A model generated the notes under the pieces. The model ran no database searches and was not told the origin of the DNA. It saw only the letters and a list, made by a program, of their open reading frames with translations. A stretch of DNA of 64,000 nucleotides. Source: Hymenobacter gummosus (GTDB lineage: Bacteria > Bacteroidota > Bacteroidia > Cytophagales > Hymenobacteraceae). The translations under genes were made by a program, and so were the position numbers. The stretch's first letter is position 1. The number at the start of each line of letters is the position of its first letter. Location of the stretch: NCBI RefSeq assembly GCF_003970915.1, contig NZ_RXOF01000016.1, positions 62,001 to 126,000 on the forward strand, read 5' to 3'. Positions 27,835 through 34,955 of this stretch are shown here, piece after piece.

Positions 27835-28995
27835 ATGAATAAAAGCCTGCTGGCTACCCTCGCCACCCTGGTGGCGCTGCTTTTCACCGTGCCCGCCCGC
27901 GCCCAGGGCCGCATCGTGCGCGTCCGGCTCAACGACGGCGCGGCCACGCTCAACGGCAACCTGCCCAAGGACTACACCGACCGCACCTTCATCAAGGGGC
28001 TGGCCATGTACCGCAACAAGATTGAGGATTTGGCCGGCTGCCTCATCCTGCTCGAAGACAAGGACAAGGCCAGCATCATCGGCCAGTACGTGCGGGCCGG
28101 GGAACCGCCCTTCAAGAACCAGGCCTTGTCGGACGTGCTGTACAGCTCCAAAATCAGCGCGGCCTTCAAGATGAACGGCAGCTACATGGTGGCCTCGGTG
28201 GCGGCCACGCACTCCTCCATCGTGGAGCTGATTGTGACGGACATCAACGGGGTGCTGGTGCCCGAAACGGCCATTCCCTACCTCGACATCTGCCGGGCGG
28301 CCAAAAACGTGGCCCCGGAGCTGAAAAAGCGCATCTACTACATCCGCTCGGCCAAGCTCACCAGCGTGCACAGCCGCGCCTTCCAGGAAATGAGCGCCGA
28401 AACCGGCCTGACGGGCACCGTGTTCAGCGCCGGCGGCAAGGTGTACGGTAGCTCCGACCAGTTCAAGACCGACTACGTGGTCAGCGTCGACCTGGTGAGC
28501 CTCACCAACCTGCTGCTGACCAAGAACTGCGACAACGTCATCAGCAGCAACGAGCTGGCCGCCCGCCAGCAGGCCGACCAGGCCCGGCAGCAGGCCGACC
28601 GCGCCGAGCAGGAGCGCCGCCAGAAGGAAGCCGAGCTGAAATCGGCCAAGGCCGAGGCCGAGGAGCTGAAAAAGAAGGTGGCCGAAATCCAGGAGACGCT
28701 GAAAAAGCAGGCCCACACCACCGACGAGTACAAAACCCAGGTGGAGGCCATGCGCCGCGACCTGGTGGCCGCCCAAGCCCGCGTGAACCAGGTCAACATC
28801 GAGTTCAAGCAGGTGGAAAACAACACCAAGGTGGTGCTGGCCAACTCCGAGCAGCAGCAGCAAACCCAGCAGGCCGCCCAGGCCACCGCACCCGCCCCGC
28901 TGGTGCAGAAATCCGACGTGGGCGTGATTACGGAGGTGAAAAACCTTTCGGAGGAGGAAGTGAAGAAGATGGGTTTCAAGGAAGTCAAGCCGTAG
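27835..28995 (+). CDS. Exported coiled-coil protein
   Basis: A 386-residue protein with a signal peptide (MNKSLLATLATLVALLFTVP then ARAQG). A globular beta-rich N-terminal half is followed by a long coiled coil (about residues 237-345) with heptads rich in Ala, Glu, Lys and Gln (ELAARQQADQARQQADRAE). A Gln-rich linker and a short conserved-looking end (VGVITEVKNLSEEEVKKMGF) close the protein. It probably acts in the periplasm. No family or function recognised. The lipoprotein hydrolase gene follows after 35 bp in the same direction. Confidence 0.8.
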   Translation: MNKSLLATLATLVALLFTVPARAQGRIVRVRLNDGAATLNGNLPKDYTDRTFIKGLAMYRNKIEDLAGCLILLEDKDKASIIGQYVRAGEPPFKNQALSDVLYSSKISAAFKMNGSYMVASVAATHSSIVELIVTDINGVLVPETAIPYLDICRAAKNVAPELKKRIYYIRSAKLTSVHSRAFQEMSAETGLTGTVFSAGGKVYGSSDQFKTDYVVSVDLVSLTNLLLTKNCDNVISSNELAARQQADQARQQADRAEQERRQKEAELKSAKAEAEELKKKVAEIQETLKKQAHTTDEYKTQVEAMRRDLVAAQARVNQVNIEFKQVENNTKVVLANSEQQQQTQQAAQATAPAPLVQKSDVGVITEVKNLSEEEVKKMGFKEVKP

Positions 28996-29030
28996 AAAAA
29001 ACCGTCTTAACCTTTAAAAGCCCTATCCCG

Positions 29031-29909
29031 GTGCTGCGCGTGCGAAATACCCTTCTGACCATTAGCACCGCCTTGGCGCTGCTGGGGGGCTGCCAGCCGG
29101 CTTCCCCCGATACCCAGACATCGTACCACCAGCAGAAGGCCGCGTTTCATACCCGGCTGACCAAGACCGGCCCGGCGCCCCAGGACTACGAAGAGCTGCG
29201 CAGCGACGCCGACGTGTGGCTGGTGAAGTACCCCGCAGGTTCGTGGCAGCTGAAAGGTCTGCTGGCCCGCCCGAACGTGGACAGCAGCCAGCGCCGTCCG
29301 GCGCTGGTGTACCTGCACGGCGGCTTCGCGCTGGGCGCCGGGGATGTGGCCGCCTGCCAGCCGTTTCTGGACGCGGGCTACGTGGTGTTTGCGCCGGCGT
29401 ACCGGGGCGAAAACGGCAACCCGGGCCACTTTGAGCTGTTTTGGGGCGAAGTCGACGACGCCAAGGCCGCCGTGCGCTGGCTGGCCCGTCAGCCCTACGT
29501 CGACAGCACCCGCGTCTACGCCTTCGGCCACAGCATCGGTGGGGGCGTGGCGGGGCTGCTGGCGCTGGAATCGGGCGTGCCTATGCGCTTCAGCGGGGGC
29601 AGCGGCGGCATGTACGAAGCCAGTTTTGCCGGCTGGGAGGAGATGCTGCCCTTCGACCCGAACAAGCCCGGCGAAGGCCGGCTGCGGGTGCTGCGCGACC
29701 AGCTGCCGCTGTTGCAACACCCGCACTACGCCTACCTGGGCACCGCCGACGAAGGCTTCGGGCCCGAAATACCGGAGCTGCAGCGGCTGGCCGAAGGCAC
29801 GAAACTGACCGTGGTGCCCACGCCGGGCGACCATTTCAGCAGCCTGGAGCCCGCCATGCACCAGTTTCTGCGCCTCATCGACGCGCAACAGCCAGCCCCG
29901 GTTAAGTAA
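29031..29909 (+). CDS. Alpha/beta hydrolase lipoprotein (dienelactone hydrolase/prolyl oligopeptidase-like)
   Basis: A 292-residue serine hydrolase with a lipoprotein signal (LALLGGC, lipidated Cys at about residue 21). Motifs: oxyanion loop LVYLHGGFALGAG, nucleophile in FGHSIGGG, acid in YLGTADEGFG and base in TPGDHFSS. It is expected to be tethered to the envelope and to act on a peptide or ester, but the substrate is unknown. It starts with GTG at 29031; no ATG precedes the signal. It lies between two other exported-protein genes, with gaps of 35 and 10 bp, so an operon is likely. Confidence 0.85.
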   Translation: MLRVRNTLLTISTALALLGGCQPASPDTQTSYHQQKAAFHTRLTKTGPAPQDYEELRSDADVWLVKYPAGSWQLKGLLARPNVDSSQRRPALVYLHGGFALGAGDVAACQPFLDAGYVVFAPAYRGENGNPGHFELFWGEVDDAKAAVRWLARQPYVDSTRVYAFGHSIGGGVAGLLALESGVPMRFSGGSGGMYEASFAGWEEMLPFDPNKPGEGRLRVLRDQLPLLQHPHYAYLGTADEGFGPEIPELQRLAEGTKLTVVPTPGDHFSSLEPAMHQFLRLIDAQQPAPVK

Positions 29910-29919
29910 CTGCTTCATT

Positions 29920-30645
29920 ATGCCCCTGCTCCTTATGCGTTACGGGCTGATAATGGGCGCCGCCGCGCTGCTGAGCCTGCCCACGGCCGGCCCCGCCCCC
30001 GCGCCGCCCACCCTGCTCGAGCGGCTGCCGCTGCTGCCCCTGCCGCTGCGCCTCGATTCCACCCTGCGCGTCAGCCCGGTGCCCTTCACGCGGCGCGAAG
30101 CCTGGCGGGAGCTGCTGCTGCCGCTGAACGACGTTAAGGAAGACAGCGCCGATACGTTTGACTTCCCCGTCGGTGCGACCAGCATTGGCGACTACCAGCA
30201 GTGGAAAGGCCGGAAGCTTGACCAGCCGCTGCGCCGCATGCCCTACTACTCGCCCATCTTCAACGGGCACCTGTTCGTCATCGGCAAGGTGAAGCTGCAG
30301 GGCGGGCTGCTGGCGGTGCTCTGGGGCTTCCACCAGAACGTGCCCACCTACGGATCCGGCCCCACCTACTGGCTGGTGGTGCCGCGGCGGCCGCCGGGCA
30401 AAGCCGCGTACCGCACCGTGTACGAGAACCTGGTGGTGGACATGCCCGACGCGCCCTTCATCTACACCAGCGCCGAGCTGCGCGCCGACCGCCTCACCGT
30501 TACCCGCAAATCCATCGAGAATCCGTGGGCGAAGCAGCGCCACCGGCCGGCGCCCGGGGCCAAAGACAGCCTGCTGAGCCGGCAGACCTACGCCGTCGGG
30601 GCGGGCGGCTTCAAGCTCCTGCCCGCCGCCAAGACGCCGGACTGA
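29920..30645 (+). CDS. Exported protein of unknown function
   Basis: A 241-residue protein with a hydrophobic leader (MRYGLIMGAAALLSLPTAGP, from the second Met) followed by a Pro-rich stretch. The rest alternates beta strands (HLFVIGKVKLQGGLLAVLWG, PTYWLVVPRRPP). No known motif. It starts 10 bp after the hydrolase gene, so both are likely translated from one mRNA. The start may be 29920 or the Met codon at 29935. Confidence 0.7.
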   Translation: MPLLLMRYGLIMGAAALLSLPTAGPAPAPPTLLERLPLLPLPLRLDSTLRVSPVPFTRREAWRELLLPLNDVKEDSADTFDFPVGATSIGDYQQWKGRKLDQPLRRMPYYSPIFNGHLFVIGKVKLQGGLLAVLWGFHQNVPTYGSGPTYWLVVPRRPPGKAAYRTVYENLVVDMPDAPFIYTSAELRADRLTVTRKSIENPWAKQRHRPAPGAKDSLLSRQTYAVGAGGFKLLPAAKTPD

Positions 30646-30652
30646 CCGCGGC

Positions 30653-30703
30653 GCCGGCGGGGCCGCTCCGGTGGCCCGGCGCCGAACCAGCGGCCCCGCC
30701 GGC
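30653..30703 (+). other. Strong GC-rich hairpin without T-run
   Basis: A 15-bp perfect stem (GCCGGCGGGGCCGCT, 30653-30667, against 30689-30703) starts a few bases after the exported-protein stop codon. There is no T-run after it, so it may be a processing or stability element or a weak terminator ahead of the rhomboid gene. Confidence 0.6.
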
Positions 30704-30738
30704 CGTAGCTAAGCCAGGCGCACCCGCGCCGTTTGCTT

Positions 30739-32247
30739 ATGGCCCGTTCCCCCGCTTTGCCCTCTTATACCCTGCCCGTGCCGCTGGGCCCGCTCACGCC
30801 CGAGCAGGCGCTGATGCTGGCCCTAGATGTAGCCCAGGGGCTGCGCTGGCCGCTGCGCCACCTGAGCGCCGCCGGCCTCGTCGTGCAGCGCAACCCCGCC
30901 AGCGCCACCGAGCCGCCCGCCCTGGTCACGGTGCGCCTCGCCGCCGACGAGCTGCTGGTTAATAGTAGCGCCGTGCCCAAGGAACTGGCCGGCACCCGAG
31001 CCCAGCAGCAGGCCTACGCCGGGGAGTTTGCCCGGGCCTACCAGGGCTTGGCCGCCGTAGCCGATGCGGCCGAGCTGCAGCGGCGCTACGAGCAGGCCCG
31101 GGCCGACTTTCCGCCCCCCGACAAGGACGTGCTGGTGCCCCGTCCCACCGCCGCCCAGAGCGTGCTCGACGCCTTTCGGCCCCGCCGGGGCTACGTGGTG
31201 ACGCCCGTGCTCATCAGCCTGAACGTGCTGATATACTTGCTGATGGTGGCCAACGGGGCCGGCCCCCTGCTGCCCGACCCCGACATCATGGTGCGCTGGG
31301 GCGCCAACGTCCGGCCCCTGACGCTGGGCGGGGAGTGGTGGCGGCTGCTGACGGCCTGCTTTCTGCACTTCGGCGCGCTGCACCTGCTGCTGAACATGTT
31401 TGCCCTGCGCAACATCGGCGAGGAGCTGGAGCAGGGCATCGGCTCGGTGCGGCTGCTGGCGGGCTACCTGCTGGCCGGCCTGGGCGCCAGCCTCGTCAGC
31501 CTGTGGTGGCACGAGCAGCCGGTGGTCAGCGCCGGCGCCTCGGGGGCCATTTTCGGGCTGTTCGGGCTGCTGCTGGCCCTCATTACCACCACGCTGGTGG
31601 ACGCCAAGGTGCGCAAGCCCCTGCTGGCCAGTCTGGGCTCCTTTATCGGCTACAACCTGCTCTTCGGCCTGGTGCCGGGCATCGACAACGCGGCCCACAT
31701 CGGGGGGCTGCTGACCGGTATGGTAGTGGGCTACGCCTTGTTTCTGACCCTGCGCCGCGGGGCGCCGAAGTGGATGCTGCCGCTGGTGCTGGGGCTGCTG
31801 GGGCTGGGCATGGCCGGGGCCATTGCCGGGGCGCTGCGCCTGCTGCCGCGCGCTGCCGACCGGGCCGCCACGGCCTATGAGGCGGGGCTGACCGAGTTTC
31901 AGCGGCGCGAACAGCGGGCCGAGCAGCTGCTGGCCACGCTGCGGCAGTCGACCACCATTTCCCGCGAGGAAGCCCTGCGCCGGCTGCAAACCGAGGGCCT
32001 GGACGGCTGGCGCCAGAACCTGCAGCTGGTGCAGCGCCTCGATTCATTGGAGCTGCCCACCGCCGAGCACCAGCGCCTGCTGCTGCTGCGGCAGTACAGC
32101 CGCTACCAGGTGCGCCGCTTCCGCCTGCTGCACCGCGCCCTGGCCGAAAACTCCTCCGCCTACTCCGATTCGGTGCGGGTGTATCAGCAGCAGGCCGAGC
32201 GGCTGGTCGACGCCCTCAACAAGATGGACGCGGCCAGCGGGCAGTAG
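30739..32247 (+). CDS. Rhomboid family intramembrane serine protease
   Basis: A 502-residue protein. The central rhomboid core carries GEWWRLLTACFLHFGALHLL then LNM (the H-x4-H-x3-N motif of the second helix), GASGAIFGLFG with catalytic Ser268 and AAHIGG with catalytic His320. An N-terminal 150-residue soluble domain precedes it, and a C-terminal helical region of about 150 residues (QRREQRAEQLLATLRQS onward) follows the last membrane segment. Rhomboids cleave membrane helices near their ends; the substrate is unknown. The ATG at 30739 is used rather than an upstream TTG. This architecture, with two extra soluble domains, is longer than the basic enzyme. Confidence 0.92.
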   Translation: MARSPALPSYTLPVPLGPLTPEQALMLALDVAQGLRWPLRHLSAAGLVVQRNPASATEPPALVTVRLAADELLVNSSAVPKELAGTRAQQQAYAGEFARAYQGLAAVADAAELQRRYEQARADFPPPDKDVLVPRPTAAQSVLDAFRPRRGYVVTPVLISLNVLIYLLMVANGAGPLLPDPDIMVRWGANVRPLTLGGEWWRLLTACFLHFGALHLLLNMFALRNIGEELEQGIGSVRLLAGYLLAGLGASLVSLWWHEQPVVSAGASGAIFGLFGLLLALITTTLVDAKVRKPLLASLGSFIGYNLLFGLVPGIDNAAHIGGLLTGMVVGYALFLTLRRGAPKWMLPLVLGLLGLGMAGAIAGALRLLPRAADRAATAYEAGLTEFQRREQRAEQLLATLRQSTTISREEALRRLQTEGLDGWRQNLQLVQRLDSLELPTAEHQRLLLLRQYSRYQVRRFRLLHRALAENSSAYSDSVRVYQQQAERLVDALNKMDAASGQ

Positions 32248-32339
32248 GAGCGGGACGGTTTATCTTCGTTTCGCTCTACCGTTTTCACCCCGAACGAGTG
32301 AAATCCGCTTCTCAGTGGCTGTCTGTTCGCGCCGGGCCT

Positions 32340-33020
32340 CTACTTCTCCACCACCGTCACCAGCTCCGGGCTGCTGAACAGGCGGGCGGGCGAAATAACC
32401 GGCTCGTCGAGCGGCAGCTTCTCGCCGTACCGCTCGCGCAGCTTGGCCTGCACGGCAGGGTGGGAGAGGTCGAAGTCGCGCAGCTTCTGCAGCTGCCCGA
32501 TGCGGCGGCCGGTGACTTCGAAATAGAGCTTCCAGAGCAGCTCGGAGCAGTAAATCCGCTCGTCGCTCCAGCCGAAAAACTGGTCGTAAGGCCGGCCGCG
32601 GTACTTATGCCCGGCGCGTACCAGGCGCCGCCGCACGGCGGGCGTAAGCACCTGCTCCGCCTCCTTGAGGCGCTTTACCACAAAGTGCTTGCCTTGGCCG
32701 CGCGCAATCCACACTTCCAGCGGCGTGATGCCCACTGGCTGCACGGCTTCCAGCACCTGCCACTCGCCGCCCTGCCGAAACAGCATCCCGCAGTGGCTGT
32801 ACGGGGAGTGCGTGGCCAGCTGAATGGCCCGGCTCTGCGCCGACTGCGAAGTGTGGAAAATCAAGTCTCCTTCGCGCAGCTTCAGCGAGACGAGCAGGGT
32901 TGGCAGCTCCGCGCGCCGCTCCCGCTCATGGTAGCCCGGGCGCTTTTTTCGGCGCGGACAGGCCCACACGGCCAGCACCAGCAGCAGGACGGCAAGGACG
33001 ATGGAAACCAGGCGGCGCAT
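32340..33020 (-). CDS. YiiX/YebB-like NlpC/P60-type cysteine hydrolase, membrane-anchored
   Basis: A 226-residue protein with an N-terminal membrane anchor or signal (MRRLVSIVLAVLLLVLAVWA, followed by Cys31). The hydrolase core has LREGDLIFHTSQSAQS, YSHCGMLF (the catalytic His and a Cys) and ERIYCSELLWK, typical of the permuted NlpC/P60 group of YiiX/YebB (PF05708-like) proteins. Such enzymes are thought to cleave amide or ester bonds in peptides or lipids. The start at 33020 is set by the anchor. A perfect palindromic element lies just upstream. Confidence 0.83.
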   Translation of the reverse strand: MRRLVSIVLAVLLLVLAVWACPRRKKRPGYHERERRAELPTLLVSLKLREGDLIFHTSQSAQSRAIQLATHSPYSHCGMLFRQGGEWQVLEAVQPVGITPLEVWIARGQGKHFVVKRLKEAEQVLTPAVRRRLVRAGHKYRGRPYDQFFGWSDERIYCSELLWKLYFEVTGRRIGQLQKLRDFDLSHPAVQAKLRERYGEKLPLDEPVISPARLFSSPELVTVVEK

Positions 33021-33043
33021 GGGCAGAATCGGGGAAAATAAGA

Positions 33044-33132
33044 ACGTCATGCTGAGCCCCGCGAAGCATCTCTACCGCTTCGTTCGCACGAAATCGTTCG
33101 GTAGAGATGCTTCGCGGGGCTCAGCATGACGT
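33044..33132. repeat. 89-bp perfect palindrome, AACGTCATSCTGAGC family
   Basis: Arms 33044-33076 and 33100-33132 are exact reverse complements over 33 bp (starting ACGTCATGCTGAGCCCCGCG), with a 23-nt loop. The outer end matches that of the longer element at 1148-1373. It lies 24 bp upstream of the YiiX-like gene and 37 bp downstream of the fabG stop codon. Confidence 0.92.
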
Positions 33133-33168
33133 GCCATTAGGTGTCGTGCAGAAGCGGCTAAACTGCTA

Positions 33169-33918
33169 CTACGTCAGCATGCCGCCGTCGACCTGCAGCA
33201 CTTGGCCGGTGATGTAGCTCGAGTTGTCGGAGGCGAGGAAGGCGGTGGCTTTGGCAATGTCCTCGGGCTGGCCGCCGCGCTTGAGCGGAATGGCCTTGCG
33301 CCATTCGTCCACCACTTTCTGGTCCAGCTCCCCGGTCATTTCCGTCTCGATGAAGCCCGGGGCAATGGCGTTGCAGCGGATGTTGCGCGAGCCCAGCTCC
33401 AGGGCCACCGACTTGGTGAAGCCGATGATGCCCGACTTGGAGGCGGCGTAGTTGGCCTGCCCGGCGTTGCCCTTGATGCCCACCACCGAGGTCATGTTGA
33501 TGATGGAGCCCTGTTTGGCGCGCATCATGGGCTTGGTGGCGGCCTTGGTGAGGTTGAACACCGACTTGAGGTTCACCGTCAGCACCTGGTCCCACTGCTC
33601 TTCGCTCATGCGCATCAGCAGACCGTCCTTGGTGATGCCGGCGTTGTTTACCAGGATATCCAGCTTGCCGAACTCGGCCACGACTTCGTCTACCAGCTTT
33701 TCGGCCTGGGCGTAGTCGGAGGCGTCGGAGCGGTAGCCCTTTACCTTGGTGCCGTGCTGGGCCAGCTCCTGTTCGAGCTGCTGGCCTTTCTCCACGCTGG
33801 AGAGGTAGGTGAAGGCCACCTGGGCGCCCTGCTGGGCAAAATGCTGGGCAATGGCCCGGCCAATTCCTTTGGAAGCGCCGGTAATCAGCGCCACTTTTCC
33901 GTCGAGCAGTTTGGTCAT
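33169..33918 (-). CDS. fabG: 3-oxoacyl-[acyl-carrier-protein] reductase
   Basis: A 249-residue short-chain dehydrogenase. It shows the Rossmann TGASKGIG (13-20), LVNNAG (89-94), catalytic Ser144 with Tyr157 and Lys161 in QANYAASKSG, and the FabG-typical C-terminus SSYITGQVLQVDGGM. It reduces 3-oxoacyl-ACP with NADPH in fatty acid elongation. Length and motifs are those of true FabG rather than a generic SDR, although fab genes are not next to it. The ATG at 33918 gives the usual MTKLLDGKVALITG start. Confidence 0.93.
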   Translation of the reverse strand: MTKLLDGKVALITGASKGIGRAIAQHFAQQGAQVAFTYLSSVEKGQQLEQELAQHGTKVKGYRSDASDYAQAEKLVDEVVAEFGKLDILVNNAGITKDGLLMRMSEEQWDQVLTVNLKSVFNLTKAATKPMMRAKQGSIINMTSVVGIKGNAGQANYAASKSGIIGFTKSVALELGSRNIRCNAIAPGFIETEMTGELDQKVVDEWRKAIPLKRGGQPEDIAKATAFLASDNSSYITGQVLQVDGGMLT

Positions 33919-33923
33919 GAGGG

Positions 33924-33968
33924 CAAAAATCACGGATTTCTGCGGATTTTTCGGCCGTCAGGGATTTT
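33924..33968. repeat. Degenerate CGGATTT-type repeat upstream of fabG
   Basis: ATCACGGATTT followed by GCGGATTTTTCGG and AGGGATTTTAG repeats the words found in the 37-bp inverted arms at 42737 and 43205. It sits directly before the fabG start codon. Confidence 0.55.
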
Positions 33969-34116
33969 AGCTTCGCTGATCTGCGATTGTAAACGACTTA
34001 CGGGCCCGTTAGCTGCCCGTCTACTGCCGGTTTCTACTTTTCCGGCTCGTTGTCCTTGCCCGGCGCTCAGGGCTGCTGGTAACGTCGCTCTTGATTGGCT
34101 TCAGGAAACTCAGGTT

Positions 34117-34740
34117 ATGAAAACTACCCCGTTTGTATTGCTGGCCGCGGGCCTGGGTATTGGGTGGCAGGGCGGCGCCCAGTTTGCCAATGCGCCGCAT
34201 TTCACCGATGAACGGGCGGTAAAGCAGCACTGGCAGCAGCTGCGCCGCCAGGGCGTGACGCAGTTTGCGGTGTACCAGCTGAGCGTGCCAACCGTCGGGC
34301 CGGGGAGTCCGGCCGATAACAGCCTGACCTTCGGGCGGGAGGTTACTTACTGCGTCTGGAAAGCCGGCGCCCAGGAATACGCCCGGAAGTACACCGATTC
34401 GACCACGTATGAGCCGGTTGTGCTGCCAAGCAAGGTGTTTGGCTTCCCAGATTACGCCACCACAGGCGTAACCCGGCGGGAGCGGGAGCAGCCCAAGTTT
34501 ATTCCTCCGGTAACGGAGCCGGGTATTGCCCCACGGCAGCGGGAAGTCGTCATTTTCAGCGCCGGCAGCCAGTTGCGCTATTTCGAAACGAAGGATCAAG
34601 TTACCTACATAGCCGACCCGCTGCGGCAGCGGCGGCGGGAGCAGTGGGCCGCCCGCCTGCAAGCCGCGGCGGCGCAGGCCGAAGCTCAGTTTGGCAAGCC
34701 GCTGCCCTACCACCGGCCGCAGCCCGGCGAAGCCGAGTGA
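34117..34740 (+). CDS. Exported protein of unknown function
   Basis: A 207-residue protein with a short signal-like leader (MKTTPFVLLAAGLGIGWQGG). The rest is polar, with Arg/Gln/Glu-rich helices near the C-terminus (LRQRRREQWAARLQAAAAQA). No known domain. The start at 34117 is chosen because earlier in-frame residues overlap the divergent fabG upstream region and look random. It stands alone. A degenerate copy of the CATCCTGAGC-type repeat follows its stop codon. Confidence 0.65.
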   Translation: MKTTPFVLLAAGLGIGWQGGAQFANAPHFTDERAVKQHWQQLRRQGVTQFAVYQLSVPTVGPGSPADNSLTFGREVTYCVWKAGAQEYARKYTDSTTYEPVVLPSKVFGFPDYATTGVTRREREQPKFIPPVTEPGIAPRQREVVIFSAGSQLRYFETKDQVTYIADPLRQRRREQWAARLQAAAAQAEAQFGKPLPYHRPQPGEAE

Positions 34741-34749
34741 GCAGGAGAG

Positions 34750-34811
34750 AAACAGCCTTGGGCCTCCGGCTACGCCTTCCTACGGTTGCCGCGCTTCGCT
34801 CGCAATGACGG
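34750..34811. repeat. Degenerate single arm of the AACGTCATSCTGAGC family
   Basis: The run TACGCCTTCCTACGGTTG followed by TTCGCTCGCAATGACG is a decayed version of the right arm at 1321-1369 (CTTCGCCTTCCTGCGGTTCG). Only one arm is present. Confidence 0.45.
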
Positions 34812-34955
34812 CAGAGTGAAGTGCCGGCAACGTTTGCGGTGATTAAAGCCTGATTAATACAACCTTTTCGTCCCGGACCGCCTCAAACTAAACGGCCCGT
34901 CCCGGCGTTAGCCTCGGACTTGCTGCCGACCTTTGCGGAGTTCCGTCCACCGTTG

